Assembly: GCF_029338515.1 (NCBI RefSeq) | Contig: NZ_CP119988.1 | Coordinates: 2,108,001 to 2,172,000, forward strand | Direction: 5' to 3' | Source of the DNA: Haloglomus litoreum | GTDB lineage: Archaea; Halobacteriota; Halobacteria; Halobacteriales; Haloarculaceae | Length of the DNA stretch: 64,000 nt | Shown: piece by piece, positions 34,762 to 43,586 of the stretch | Layout of the letters: every line of letters starts with the position of its first letter | Position numbering within the stretch: position 1 is the stretch's first letter | Made by a program: the position numbers and the translations under genes | The notes under the pieces: model-generated | Databases searched by the model: none | What the model was told of the DNA's origin: nothing | What the model saw: only the letters and a program-made list of their open reading frames with translations

Positions 34762-36290
34762 TGCCCCTACAGTCCACGACCCTCTCGCCGGACTGGGCGG
34801 CGCTCACGCCGGCGCTCGTGCTGGCCGTGTTCGCCCTGCTCCTGTTCGTCCTCGACAGCATCGACCCGGACGAGTCCAACAGCGGCCTCCTGGCCGGTAC
34901 CGCGACGGTCGGGACCGTCACCGCCATGATCGTCTCCGGGGCCTTCCTGCTGCTCGGCGTCGGCGCCGACGGCGGAGCCGCCCTGTACGGCGGCCAGCTG
35001 GTCGTCGACTCCATGGCGCTGTTCTTCATGTTCATCTTCACCAGCGTCGCCACGCTGGTCTGCCTCGCGAGTCTGGACTACCTCGAGGGGCGCCAGTACC
35101 AGGCCGAGTACTACATCCTGGTCATGCTGGCGACGACCGGGATGGCCCTGATGGCGGCGTCGAACTCGCTGGCGACGGTCTTCGTCTCGCTGGAGCTGCT
35201 GTCGCTCCCCTCGTACGCGCTCGTGGCGTTCCTCAAGAACGACCGCGGCAGCGTCGAGGCCGGGATGAAGTACTTCCTCGTCGGGGCGCTCTCCTCGGCG
35301 GTGTTCGCCTACGGCGTCTCGCTGGTCTACGGTGTCACCGGCAGCCTCCTGCTGGAGGAGGTCGCCGCGGCACTCCAGAGCGCCGGTGCCCTGTCGGGGC
35401 TCGGCGGCGTCTTCGGCGTCGGCGTCCTGATGGTCGCCGGCGGCTTCGCGTTCAAGACCGCCTCCGTCCCGTTCCACTTCTGGGCGCCGGAGGCCTACGA
35501 GGGCGCACCCGCTCCCGTCAGTGCGTTCCTCTCGTCGGCGTCGAAGGCGGCCGGGTTCGTGGTCGCCTTCCGCGTCTTCGTGGTCGCGTTCCCCATCGAG
35601 GCGGTCGCGCCGGCCATCGACTGGGTGCTCCTGTTCCAGGTGCTCGCGGTCGTGACGATGACGCTGGGCAACTTCGCCGCCGCCACGCAGGAGAACGTCA
35701 AGCGGATGCTGGCCTACTCGTCGGTCGGGCACGCCGGCTACGTGCTCATCGGCCTCGCGGCCCTGACGGGCGCGGGTAACGGCGAGATCGTCCTCGGCGC
35801 GGGCATGATCCACCTCCTCGTCTACGGCTTCATGAACACGGGTGCGTTCCTGTTCGTGGCCATGGTCGAGTACTGGGGCGTCGGCCGTACCTTCGAGGAC
35901 TACAACGGCCTCGCGACGAAGGCACCGGTCGCCTGCGTCGCGATGACCGTCTTCATGTTCTCGCTGGCGGGCCTCCCCATCGGCGGGGGCTTCCTCTCGA
36001 AGTACTACCTGCTCGCCGGCGCGGTCGGCGCGGGTGTCTGGTGGCTCGCTCTCGTCGCGGCCATCAACAGCGCGCTCAGCCTGTTCTACTACTCCCGTGT
36101 CGTCAAGGCGATGTGGATCGAGGAGCCCAACGGCAACCTCGAACAGATCGACACACGCGGCTACCCGACGGGCCTGTACGCGGCGGTCGTCATCGCGGCC
36201 CTCGTGACGGTCCTGCTGCTCCCGGCCATCGGCGTCTTCTCCGGCGTCGCCTTCGAGGCCGCCGACGCCGTCCTGCAGCTCGGGCCCTGA
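34758..36290 (+). CDS. nuoN: NADH-quinone oxidoreductase-like subunit N
   Basis: A 510-residue antiporter-like subunit, the third of the membrane arm. Conserved blocks include SLELLSLPSYALVAF, PFHFWAPEAYEGAPAPVSAF and YSSVGHAGYVLIG. Two ATGs in a row (34758 and 34761) are possible; the first overlaps the nuoM stop as ATGA. It ends the second nuo block. Confidence 0.96.
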   Translation: MMPLQSTTLSPDWAALTPALVLAVFALLLFVLDSIDPDESNSGLLAGTATVGTVTAMIVSGAFLLLGVGADGGAALYGGQLVVDSMALFFMFIFTSVATLVCLASLDYLEGRQYQAEYYILVMLATTGMALMAASNSLATVFVSLELLSLPSYALVAFLKNDRGSVEAGMKYFLVGALSSAVFAYGVSLVYGVTGSLLLEEVAAALQSAGALSGLGGVFGVGVLMVAGGFAFKTASVPFHFWAPEAYEGAPAPVSAFLSSASKAAGFVVAFRVFVVAFPIEAVAPAIDWVLLFQVLAVVTMTLGNFAAATQENVKRMLAYSSVGHAGYVLIGLAALTGAGNGEIVLGAGMIHLLVYGFMNTGAFLFVAMVEYWGVGRTFEDYNGLATKAPVACVAMTVFMFSLAGLPIGGGFLSKYYLLAGAVGAGVWWLALVAAINSALSLFYYSRVVKAMWIEEPNGNLEQIDTRGYPTGLYAAVVIAALVTVLLLPAIGVFSGVAFEAADAVLQLGP

Positions 36291-36547
36291 ATCAGGGCCA
36301 GTTCCCTTCTCGCGCTTTCGCCGGCGCTCCCGTCTTCGATGGACCCGAGCAAGCGGTCCGCGACCGCCAGTAGGGAGGGCGCCCGGAGGTGGGTCACGGC
36401 GGCTCACCGGAGGGACAGCGGGTGAGCGTGGAGCGGTCCCGTTCTCCCGTGGAGCGAGCTCACAGACGGCGACCCCGGTACCTCTGGTTCCCAGAACCGG
36501 AGGAACTGGCTCCGGCTTTATTGCGCTCCCTCTCGCAGCCGTGAGTG
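36291..36547. promoter_or_regulatory. Intergenic region with promoter and inverted repeat before uspA
   Basis: About 257 bp between nuoN and the UspA gene. The sequence TTTATTG at 36517-36523 lies 28 bp before the ATG at 36548. Fourteen bp upstream of it is a 23-bp inverted repeat (36481-36503): arms CCTCTGGTTC and GAACCGGAGG, 9 of 10 paired, with a 3-bp centre. It could be an operator or stress-regulator site. I see no gene in the first 190 bp. Confidence 0.5.
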
Positions 36548-36997
36548 ATGTACGATCGGATCCTGCTCTCGACGGACGGGACGAGTGCCTCTGCAGAGGC
36601 CGAATCGCACGCCATCGAACTCGCGGCGGCTCACGATGCCGTACTGCACGTGCTCTACGTGGTCGACGAGGACGTCGTGACCGCGTACAGCGGCGACGAG
36701 TACGTCGACGAGGCCGAAGGGCCGGAACACGGGCTCGAGGAGCTCGGGGAGGAGACACTCGCGGCCATCCGACGTGATGCGGACGCTGCCGGGGTCGAAG
36801 TCGCCGAGGCGATGCAGCACGGTCGACCCGCCGAGCGGATCGTCGAGTACGCCGACGATACCGACGCGGACCTGATCGTCCTCGGGACGAAACGCCGCCC
36901 GGAGGAGTACCGCGCGCTGCTCGGCAGCGTCACCGACCGGGTCCTTCGATTGACGACCCGTCCGGCGACCGTGGTGAAGACCGAAGTTCGGGCCTGA
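36548..36997 (+). CDS. Universal stress protein (UspA family)
   Basis: A 149-residue single Usp domain. The N-terminus MYDRILLSTDGTSASAEA and the C-terminal ATP-binding pattern GTKRRPEEYRALLGSVTDRV are typical. Such proteins bind nucleotides and accumulate under stress, but the precise role is unknown. The ATG at 36548 is preferred to the GTG just before it, because the TATA box is 28 bp upstream. Confidence 0.9.
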   Translation: MYDRILLSTDGTSASAEAESHAIELAAAHDAVLHVLYVVDEDVVTAYSGDEYVDEAEGPEHGLEELGEETLAAIRRDADAAGVEVAEAMQHGRPAERIVEYADDTDADLIVLGTKRRPEEYRALLGSVTDRVLRLTTRPATVVKTEVRA

Positions 36998-37039
36998 ATC
37001 GCCATCCGGAACGGATGGGCCCACACCCGACACCGCTTC

Positions 37040-38665
37040 TCATGTCGGGTTCGCGGGCGTGAATCTGACGTGGATGTCGCGGTCGGGCTGGAGATTGATG
37101 GCGGAGTCGAGGCCGACGGTCGGGGGCTCGTGGGGGTCGAACTCGTCGTCCTCGCCGGTGGGCCGTGCGAACTCGATGTCGTAGGTCGCGCAGATGGCCG
37201 CGAGGACGGCCGTCGCCTCCGTGGTCGCGATGGACTCGCCGAGACAGGCGTGTCGACCGACCGAGAACGGCAGGTAGGCGAGCTCGTGCCGGTCGGCCAC
37301 GGCGTCGGGCTCGAACCGGGAGGGGTCGAACGTGTCGGGGTCGTCCCAGAACTCCGGGTCGTGGTGGGTGACGTAGGGACTGATGAGCACGTGCGACCCC
37401 TCGGCGATGGGCTGGCCCCCGACCTCGGTATCGGCCGTCACCGTCCGGCCGAACACGGGCAGGGGCGGGTAGAGCCGGATGGCCTCCTGCCAGACCCGCC
37501 GCGTGTAGGGCAGGCCCTCGAGGAACCGCTGGCCGGTCTCGGGGTCCGGCTCGGACTCGGTCATCGCGACAGAGCAGTACGCCTCGCTGAACGGGGCAAG
37601 TAACTCCGTCTCGCGTGCCTCCTCGCGGATGCGCTGTTGCACCTCGGGTCGGGCGGCCAGCAGGTAGCACGACCACGTCAGGCCGGCGGTGACGGTGGCG
37701 TGGCCGGCGATGAGGAGCCCCAGCACCTCCTGGCGGAGGGTCGCGGGGTCGAGCGCCGCACCGTCGACGGGGTCGGCCCGACACAGCCACGTCCCGAGCG
37801 CGTCGTCGTACGCGCGGGGCGTGCGCTGCCGGCGCTCGACGATGGCGTCCGCGGCGCCGACGAGCTGGTCGACGTAGGCTTCGATCTGGCGTTCCTGGCG
37901 GCCCGTCAGTTCCACGTACGGGTCGGCGCCCAGCGGCCCCTGCAGCCAGCCCGGGAGGTGGAGTTCCTCGGGCAGATGCCTGGTGACGTGGCTCGTGACC
38001 ATGTGGAGCTGGCGGCGCTTGAACAGGTCACGCAGCCCGTCCACCGCCTCGATGATCTCGGTCTCGTGAGCACGGATATCCGGGCCGAACAGCGAGACAC
38101 CGAGCAGCCGGAGCGTCAGGCGCTGCATCGCGGGCATCAGGCGGATACCGTCGTGGCCGGGTGCGTACACGCGGACGGCGTCGGGCACGGTCCGTGGATC
38201 GCCGGCCGACGTTCCGCCGTCCGGCCCCTCGAACTCGGCCATCGCGGCCAGCGTGGTCTCGACGATCTCCGGGACCTTCCTCGCGACCGCGCGTTCGGTG
38301 AACTCCGGGCTGAGGAGCCGGGTCCGCCGGGACCACGATCCCTCCTCGCTGTCCTCGTGGAGGCTCACGATGCTGTTCCGGACCACGCGCCCGAAGTCAC
38401 GGGAGCCGGGCACGTCCAGCGCACCGAAGTCGCGGGGATGTGTCTGGAGGACGTACTGCAGGTCGTCCGGGTGTGTCAGCAGGAACACGTCCGAGTCCAG
38501 CGCCGGATGGATCGGCGGGATGCGGACCGTGTGCCCGTACTGGTCACGGAGGTACCGACCCACGACGAGCGGGTCCTCGTTCACCAGTCGCGGGACCAGC
38601 TCCATCAGCGTGCCCAGCGACGGCCCACCCGGGAGCCCCGACGGATCGATGTCCCTGATTCCCAT
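37040..38665 (-). CDS. Cytochrome P450
   Basis: A 541-residue P450 monooxygenase. The I-helix oxygen-activation motif is AGHAT (residues 320-324), the K-helix EAIR is at 394-397, and the heme loop PFSVGRHACLGESIA has the axial Cys at 474. It is longer than average bacterial P450s because of an acidic insertion before the I helix and an N-terminal extension. No ferredoxin or reductase partner is next to it, so its redox chain and substrate are unknown. The ATG at 38665 is chosen because a TATA-like TCATTACC lies about 25 bp upstream on the minus strand. Confidence 0.92.
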   Translation of the reverse strand: MGIRDIDPSGLPGGPSLGTLMELVPRLVNEDPLVVGRYLRDQYGHTVRIPPIHPALDSDVFLLTHPDDLQYVLQTHPRDFGALDVPGSRDFGRVVRNSIVSLHEDSEEGSWSRRTRLLSPEFTERAVARKVPEIVETTLAAMAEFEGPDGGTSAGDPRTVPDAVRVYAPGHDGIRLMPAMQRLTLRLLGVSLFGPDIRAHETEIIEAVDGLRDLFKRRQLHMVTSHVTRHLPEELHLPGWLQGPLGADPYVELTGRQERQIEAYVDQLVGAADAIVERRQRTPRAYDDALGTWLCRADPVDGAALDPATLRQEVLGLLIAGHATVTAGLTWSCYLLAARPEVQQRIREEARETELLAPFSEAYCSVAMTESEPDPETGQRFLEGLPYTRRVWQEAIRLYPPLPVFGRTVTADTEVGGQPIAEGSHVLISPYVTHHDPEFWDDPDTFDPSRFEPDAVADRHELAYLPFSVGRHACLGESIATTEATAVLAAICATYDIEFARPTGEDDEFDPHEPPTVGLDSAINLQPDRDIHVRFTPANPT

Positions 38666-38849
38666 TACACCCTGCAATTGTTGCCGGAAGGTAATGAGTG
38701 TCGTGGCCATAGTGAGCGAATCCCACGAATGGAGAGTGCCGACGGCTACCACCTGTAGTGGGTCGATGGAGACAGGGCGCCTCCGGGAGTGGGATGGGGA
38801 GTACGGAAAAATCGCGGAGGGTCAGCCCCCGTCGGCTTGGCGAGGGGTC

Positions 38850-40238
38850 TTAGCGGTTCCGGCCGCGTGCGAGCCCGTTGCCCTTGCCGGTCGCCTTGCC
38901 GCGCCCGTAGGCGTGGCCGCGGCCGTTGTTGCCGCCGCTTCCGGAGGAATCACTGGTGGTCAGCGTTTCACCCGTGCGAGCGTCGCGGTCGGGCCGGCCG
39001 CCTCCACGGCCGCGGGAGGGGAAGTTCTCCGCGTACGCCTGCGCCGCCTCCGGGGTGCAGAAGAACGCGACGAAGCTGATCGCGTACGGTGCGATGTAGT
39101 CGACCGTGACGTCGCCGTTCCCGTCGGCCGTCACCTCGACGACAGCGAACTCCTGGCCCGCCTTCACGACGGCCCAGGCGCTGCAGAGGTCGCCCAGGTT
39201 GAACGTGGCGGACATGGGGTCGTACATCGAGCCGTCCTTGTCCTCGTCGCTGACGTAGGTGATTCCGCCGTCGTACTCACCGTCGAGGACGAAGCCGTCG
39301 AAGACGACCTCGTCGTCCTCGTACTCGACCTCGTACTCGTACTTGACCATCCCGGCGAGCTCGCACTCCTCACACTCGGGCTCGCAGACCTCGCTGATGA
39401 GGGCCTCGAGTTCGGTCCCCAGGTTGGCCGCGTCGGTGACCGGGACGAAGTCGTCGGGGGTGCTCGCGATCTCGTCGCGGAGGTAGTCGTCGAACCCGGC
39501 GACGTTCTCGCCGATGCCGACCGCGATGATGCGCCGACCGGCGCTGTCGATGTCGTCTGCGACGCCGCTGGTCTCCGTCAGCTCCCCGGGCTCGCCGGCG
39601 ATACCGTTCTCGCCACCGGTCGTGCCACCCGTGAACTCGAACGTCCCGTACGGGAACGCCGTCGTGTCGTCGGCCGGCGGTGTCACGCCGTCACCGACGA
39701 CGCCGTTCTGGTAGTTCGGGCCACCGTCCGTGATGAGGACGACGATCTCCTTCCCGTCGCGGCCCTCCTCTTCGAGGATCGCGTTGGCGTACGCCAGTGC
39801 GCCCGGCATGTGGGTCGCGTTCTCGCCCGGCGGGGTCGTCGTGGGGACGCCCGCCTTGAGGGCCGTCACGTTGGCGGCGGTCGCCAGGTCGAGGAGGTTG
39901 TTCGGGCCGTACTGGAACGCGTCCGGGGCGTCACCGAAGGTGACGAGTCCCAGCTGGATGTCCTCGGGCACGACGTCCAGGAAACTGTCCACGCCACTCT
40001 CGATGTCCGGCCAGGTGCCAGCGTTCCGGATGGACCCGGAGTAGTCGAGGGCGATGACGATGTCGACGTCACCGCCACAGGTCTCGATTACGGTGTGCTC
40101 GTCCGCGCGGACGGTGGGGAACATGGTTGTCGCGGCCCCACCGACGGTCGCGGCCCCGGCGACGAAGGCGGCGGTCCGCATCATGTCGCGGCGGGTGAGG
40201 GGATACAGCTGGGTCGTCTCTGTGTTGTTGTTCGTCAT
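38850..40238 (-). CDS. Tat-exported von Willebrand factor A domain protein
   Basis: A 462-residue exported protein. The twin-arginine signal is LTRRDMMRTAAFVAGAAT. A von Willebrand A domain occupies about residues 58-260, with the MIDAS motif DYSGS (Asp65, Ser67, Ser69) and the later VLITDGGP. A Cys-rich link (CEPECEECELAG) leads to a beta-rich acidic domain. The last 55 residues are unusual for a halophile: Gly/Arg/Lys/Asn-rich repeats such as RGRGGG and GRGKATGKG. The domain probably binds a metal and a partner protein at the cell surface. The ATG at 40238 is used; a TATA-like segment (TTTTAATATC) lies about 100 bp upstream. Confidence 0.85.
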   Translation of the reverse strand: MTNNNTETTQLYPLTRRDMMRTAAFVAGAATVGGAATTMFPTVRADEHTVIETCGGDVDIVIALDYSGSIRNAGTWPDIESGVDSFLDVVPEDIQLGLVTFGDAPDAFQYGPNNLLDLATAANVTALKAGVPTTTPPGENATHMPGALAYANAILEEEGRDGKEIVVLITDGGPNYQNGVVGDGVTPPADDTTAFPYGTFEFTGGTTGGENGIAGEPGELTETSGVADDIDSAGRRIIAVGIGENVAGFDDYLRDEIASTPDDFVPVTDAANLGTELEALISEVCEPECEECELAGMVKYEYEVEYEDDEVVFDGFVLDGEYDGGITYVSDEDKDGSMYDPMSATFNLGDLCSAWAVVKAGQEFAVVEVTADGNGDVTVDYIAPYAISFVAFFCTPEAAQAYAENFPSRGRGGGRPDRDARTGETLTTSDSSGSGGNNGRGHAYGRGKATGKGNGLARGRNR

Positions 40239-40375
40239 GGATGTCACGTTCTTCGTTCGGGTGGCCCACCGGACAGCAGCGGCCTGCAGGTCGGTGCCCG
40301 CCTCTCTCGAAGTGTAGCAGCATATGGGATGGATGAGATATTAAAACGAGACGAACGTCGTGAGGTCACGGAACG

Positions 40376-40385
40376 GTTCTAGAAC
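40376..40385. promoter_or_regulatory. Inverted repeat upstream of the von Willebrand A gene
   Basis: The perfect palindrome GTTCTAGAAC is flanked by AACG on the left and GTT on the right, extending the symmetry with one bulged base. It lies about 30-35 bp upstream of the minus-strand AT-rich box at 40337-40345. Confidence 0.4.
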
Positions 40386-40556
40386 GTTTCTCGACGGCCC
40401 CTGTGGGTGGTATGGATATCCTACCATCCCTGTCGGGTCTCACACTTTCCGACGGCGTGATCCCCGATAGGGTCACGGAGGTCCAGTGTCGGCACGTGAC
40501 ACACGGAATCCGCAATCGATCCGTCGTGGTGACGGTGTGAGCCGTGCGGTTCGGCG
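40386..40556. other. Intergenic region, nothing else recognised
   Basis: This part of the 318-bp gap between the von Willebrand A gene and the next gene contains short inverted repeats such as GGATATCC at 40413-40420 but no coding frame with haloarchaeal composition. Confidence 0.4.
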
Positions 40557-40979
40557 TCAGTCGTCGGCGGGCGCGGCGGCGGTCCGGCCGCCACCGCTCG
40601 ACTTCTCGCTGGTGGCGGCGACGTACGCCATCAGGAGCATCGAGACGAGCAGACAGGCACCCCACAGGAAGGCCGTGGCGTGCAGCGGGCCGATCTCCAG
40701 CCCCGAGGCCGTCCAGACCGTGAGCGGGAGCGCCCACTGTCCGACCACGAACAGCCCCGAGACGGCCGACCGGAGCCGCCCGGTGACGCCCAGCGCCGGC
40801 ACCGCGAACCCCATCACGATGGCGAGGATGGAGAGTACGCCCAGGTGAGCGTGCCCGCCGACCATCCATGGCGGCACGTTCGCCGGTCCCCCCTGCATGA
40901 TGAGGAAGTTCTGGTACAGCCCCACGCCCATCATCGTCGCCAGGCCGAGGAAGCCCGACGTCTTCAGCAGTCGCGTCAT
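40557..40979 (-). CDS. Small four-helix membrane protein
   Basis: A 140-residue protein with four predicted helices (about residues 4-20, 40-60, 66-86 and 96-118). A GGHAHLGVLSILAIV segment has two His near a membrane boundary, and the C-terminus is disordered. The His pattern is loosely like hydroxylaminobenzene mutase/styrene oxide isomerase relatives, but I cannot assign it. The ATG at 40979 has a TATA-like TTAATG about 28 bp upstream on the minus strand. Confidence 0.65.
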   Translation of the reverse strand: MTRLLKTSGFLGLATMMGVGLYQNFLIMQGGPANVPPWMVGGHAHLGVLSILAIVMGFAVPALGVTGRLRSAVSGLFVVGQWALPLTVWTASGLEIGPLHATAFLWGACLLVSMLLMAYVAATSEKSSGGGRTAAAPADD

Positions 40980-41147
40980 ACGTGGAACCGGGTGACGCCA
41001 CCCGACATTAATCCACCGACCGAACTGATGGTCCATCGTCTCGACGGCCGGTATCATCGCCACGGCTGGCAGCGTCGACACTCCGACTCCGCCCTCGACG
41101 GCCACGGAACCGCGGACGGTTGCGCCCGGGCAGGCGCGTGGTTCCGC

Positions 41148-42347
41148 TCAGTTCGTCGTCACGACCTCCAGCACCGCGCGATGGTCGAGGTCCGTGTCGC
41201 CGCCGACCTGCATATCCGACCGGCAGTCGATGCCGTGGAGGAAGCCGTCGCCGATGTCCGAGTGGAGGTGGTAGGCGAACTCCTCGGCGGTCGCGTCACC
41301 GGGCATGAGGAAGCAGTCGCGGAACGGCCCCTTCGACCAGTCGCCGCTCGCGGAACCGGGGAAGACGGCCTTCAGGCCGAGTTCGTCGAACAATGCCCGT
41401 TCGAGGGCCGTCTGGACGCCGGTCCCGCCGTACTCGGCCACGAACTCGCGGATGGACTCCAGGCCGGCGCGCTGGTCCTCGGAGATATCGCCGACGATGT
41501 CGAACTCGTCGTCGCCGGGACGGTACTCCACCGCACCCGACTCGTCGGCCCTCTTGAGGGCCTTCTCCGCGTGCGCGCTCGTCGGGACGATGGTGAGGTG
41601 GTCGTACGCCGGGTCGTCGGTGATGGCCGCGTAGTTCTCGCGCGCCTCGGGCGTGTCCATCTTGTTGGCCGCGATGACCATCGGCTTCGTCCGCTTGCGG
41701 GTCTCGCGGGCGACGGCCTCGCGCTCTTCGGTCCCCCACTCGGTCGGTTCGAGCGCGAGGTCCAGCGACCGGACGACGCGCTTGACGCCGTCGTCGGTGA
41801 TGCCGAACGCCGAGAGCTGCTCGGCGAGGATGCGGGCGGGCTTGACCTCGTCGTCGGGCGTCGGCCGGTCGTAGGCGCTCGCGACCTTCTCGATACCCTT
41901 CTCCAGGACGCCGAGGTACCACATATCCAGCTCGCGCTCCAGGAAGTCGATGTCCTCGCGGGGGTCGTGGCCCTCCGTCGGTTCGCCCTCGGCGTCCGTC
42001 GTGCCCGAGAAGTCGACGACGTGGACCAGGACGTCCGTCTCGTTGAGGTCCGTCAGGAACTGGTTACCCATCCCCTTCCCCTCGTGGGCGTCCGGCACGA
42101 GCCCCGCAACGTCGACGAGCTTGACGGGGACGTAGCGCCGGCCGTCGCGACAGACGCCGACGCTCGGCTCGCAGTCCTCGTCGAACTCCGGCGCGGCACA
42201 CTCGACCCCGACGTACGCCTCGCCGAGGCTGGGGTCGATGGTCGTGAAAGGGTAGGCCCCCTCGGGCACGTCGTTCATCGTCGCGGCGTTGAAGAACGTC
42301 GACTTGCCCACCGAGGGCTTGCCGACAAGACCGATGCGATAGCTCAT
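41148..42347 (-). CDS. ychF: YchF-type GTPase/ATPase
   Basis: A 399-residue OBG-family P-loop protein. Walker A is GLVGKPSVGKSTFFNAAT (about residues 6-23), switch II is DVAGLVPDAHEGKGMGNQF and the base-recognition motif is ANKMD. A coiled region lies in the middle, and the C-terminus is a TGS-like domain ending VLEVVTTN. YchF proteins bind ribosomes and hydrolyse ATP or GTP. The archaeal form is single-copy and housekeeping. The ATG at 42347 begins directly at the G domain. Confidence 0.93.
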   Translation of the reverse strand: MSYRIGLVGKPSVGKSTFFNAATMNDVPEGAYPFTTIDPSLGEAYVGVECAAPEFDEDCEPSVGVCRDGRRYVPVKLVDVAGLVPDAHEGKGMGNQFLTDLNETDVLVHVVDFSGTTDAEGEPTEGHDPREDIDFLERELDMWYLGVLEKGIEKVASAYDRPTPDDEVKPARILAEQLSAFGITDDGVKRVVRSLDLALEPTEWGTEEREAVARETRKRTKPMVIAANKMDTPEARENYAAITDDPAYDHLTIVPTSAHAEKALKRADESGAVEYRPGDDEFDIVGDISEDQRAGLESIREFVAEYGGTGVQTALERALFDELGLKAVFPGSASGDWSKGPFRDCFLMPGDATAEEFAYHLHSDIGDGFLHGIDCRSDMQVGGDTDLDHRAVLEVVTTN

Positions 42348-42454
42348 TGTCGGCACGGAGCGACGGCCAGGGATAGCGGTTTCCACTCGATCGCCGTGTG
42401 CGACGTGACGGCGTCACACGGGGGGTTTTCAGCGTCCGGACCCTACCGGATGCC

Positions 42455-42934
42455 GTGACCGCCGGCCGCGACGCCGACACCGACGGGGGACCTGCCGACG
42501 CCTCGGGGGACACGAGCGTGTGCGTGGTGGCTACCCGACCGGACACCTTCGAGGCCTGCAGGGTGGGCCTCTACCCGGCCCCGCGCTCGTACGACCGGAC
42601 GCGCCGCGAGTTCGACGCGATGGCGTTCTACCGGACCGCGCCCGTCTCGGCCATCACCCACTACGCTCGGGTGACGGGCCGTACCGAGGAGACGCGGGCC
42701 GCAGCGCACGGGGGCGGTGCCACGCACATGACCCCGGAGCGGTGGGAGACGCTCATCGCCCCGTTCTCCGAGGAACGGACCGTCCTCGTGTTCGAACTCG
42801 ACGACCTCGTTCCGCTCTCGGACCCGGTGGCGAACGACGGCACCGGCGTCCGGGGCGCCTGGTACTGCACGCTCCGCGACCTCCGGGCCGCATCCGCACT
42901 GAGCGACCTTCGCGAGCGCACGGCCTCCGGATGA
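42455..42934 (+). CDS. Hypothetical protein, possible EVE/PUA-like
   Basis: A 159-residue protein starting at GTG 42455 (VTAGRDADTDGG). After an acidic leader, the sequence FYRTAPVSAITHYARVTGR and the later VLVFELDDLVPLSD recall the beta-strands of EVE/PUA-type RNA-binding folds. This is only a resemblance. Its gene is divergent from ychF. The GTG was preferred because the in-frame sequence upstream lacks acidic haloarchaeal character. Confidence 0.6.
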   Translation: MTAGRDADTDGGPADASGDTSVCVVATRPDTFEACRVGLYPAPRSYDRTRREFDAMAFYRTAPVSAITHYARVTGRTEETRAAAHGGGATHMTPERWETLIAPFSEERTVLVFELDDLVPLSDPVANDGTGVRGAWYCTLRDLRAASALSDLRERTASG

Positions 42935-43035
42935 GCGGGGCGGGTGCCACCCACCCCGCCCGGGTCAACCTTCCGACGAACGGCCCTGATTCGTGGGTTA
43001 CGAGGGCCGATATCCGACGTGAACGGTCCACATCC

Positions 43036-43043
43036 TATAAATA
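43036..43043 (+). promoter_or_regulatory. TATA box for the zinc-ribbon gene
   Basis: TATAAATA is centred about 26 bp before the ATG at 43066. It is one of the clearest TATA boxes in the window and fixes that start as leaderless. Confidence 0.65.
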
Positions 43044-43065
43044 CGTGACCTGCTAGCATGGCTCC

Positions 43066-43518
43066 ATGAGCGCCGTCCGCGAACCCTGCCCGAACTGCCA
43101 GCTCCCGTTCTACACGGACCGGAACGACGACTGCCCCTACTGCGGGACCGGCGTGGGGGGCGGCCCCGCCGACACGTCCAGGTCGGTCTCGGACGACGGC
43201 GCGTCCAGCAGCGGAGCCGGCGGCGTGTCGCCCGTCGACACCGCGCCGGCCGGGTCGCTGGCGGGCGGGGCCTCCCCGTCACGCCCCCGCGTCGCCTGCT
43301 CGAACTGTGGCCTCCCACACTACGCCGACGACGACAACGGCTGTCCGTACTGCGCCGCCGCCGGCGTCGAGCCAGACGACACCGAGCCAGCACCAGAGCG
43401 CTCGGAGTCACCGGCGGAGTCGGCGTCGGCCACGGACACCGCCGGGGCGGCCGAACCGACGACCGGGGAGCGATCCGGGGGCCTCCTGTCACGTATCCGG
43501 GGGCTGTTCGGCGGCTGA
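43066..43518 (+). CDS. Double zinc-ribbon protein
   Basis: A 150-residue protein with two zinc ribbons: CPNC with CPYC at about residues 8-26, and CSNC with CPYC at about residues 77-95. They are joined by a Gly/Ser/Ala-rich acidic linker and followed by another acidic linker and a short Gly-rich C-terminus (LLSRIRGLFGG). The two ribbons look like internal duplicates. Binding to nucleic acid or protein is plausible, but no function is known. Confidence 0.72.
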   Translation: MSAVREPCPNCQLPFYTDRNDDCPYCGTGVGGGPADTSRSVSDDGASSSGAGGVSPVDTAPAGSLAGGASPSRPRVACSNCGLPHYADDDNGCPYCAAAGVEPDDTEPAPERSESPAESASATDTAGAAEPTTGERSGGLLSRIRGLFGG

Positions 43519-43586
43519 GGGGCGTCGAGGGCGGGCCGCGCTCGCCCCACCGATACGCTTGATACCTTGCTCGGCGTATCCGGAGC

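Noticed and set aside
38753-38849. A possible small gene between the P450 and von Willebrand A genes
   Set aside because: The open frames are short, Arg-rich and without a start signal; this is the 3' region of the von Willebrand A gene and the promoter side of the P450 gene.
43058-43069. A three-codon ORF (ATG GCT CCA TGA) overlapping the zinc-ribbon gene start, like the other mini-ORFs
   Set aside because: The strong TATA box at 43036-43043 places the transcript start at about 43066, so this ATG would lie outside the message.
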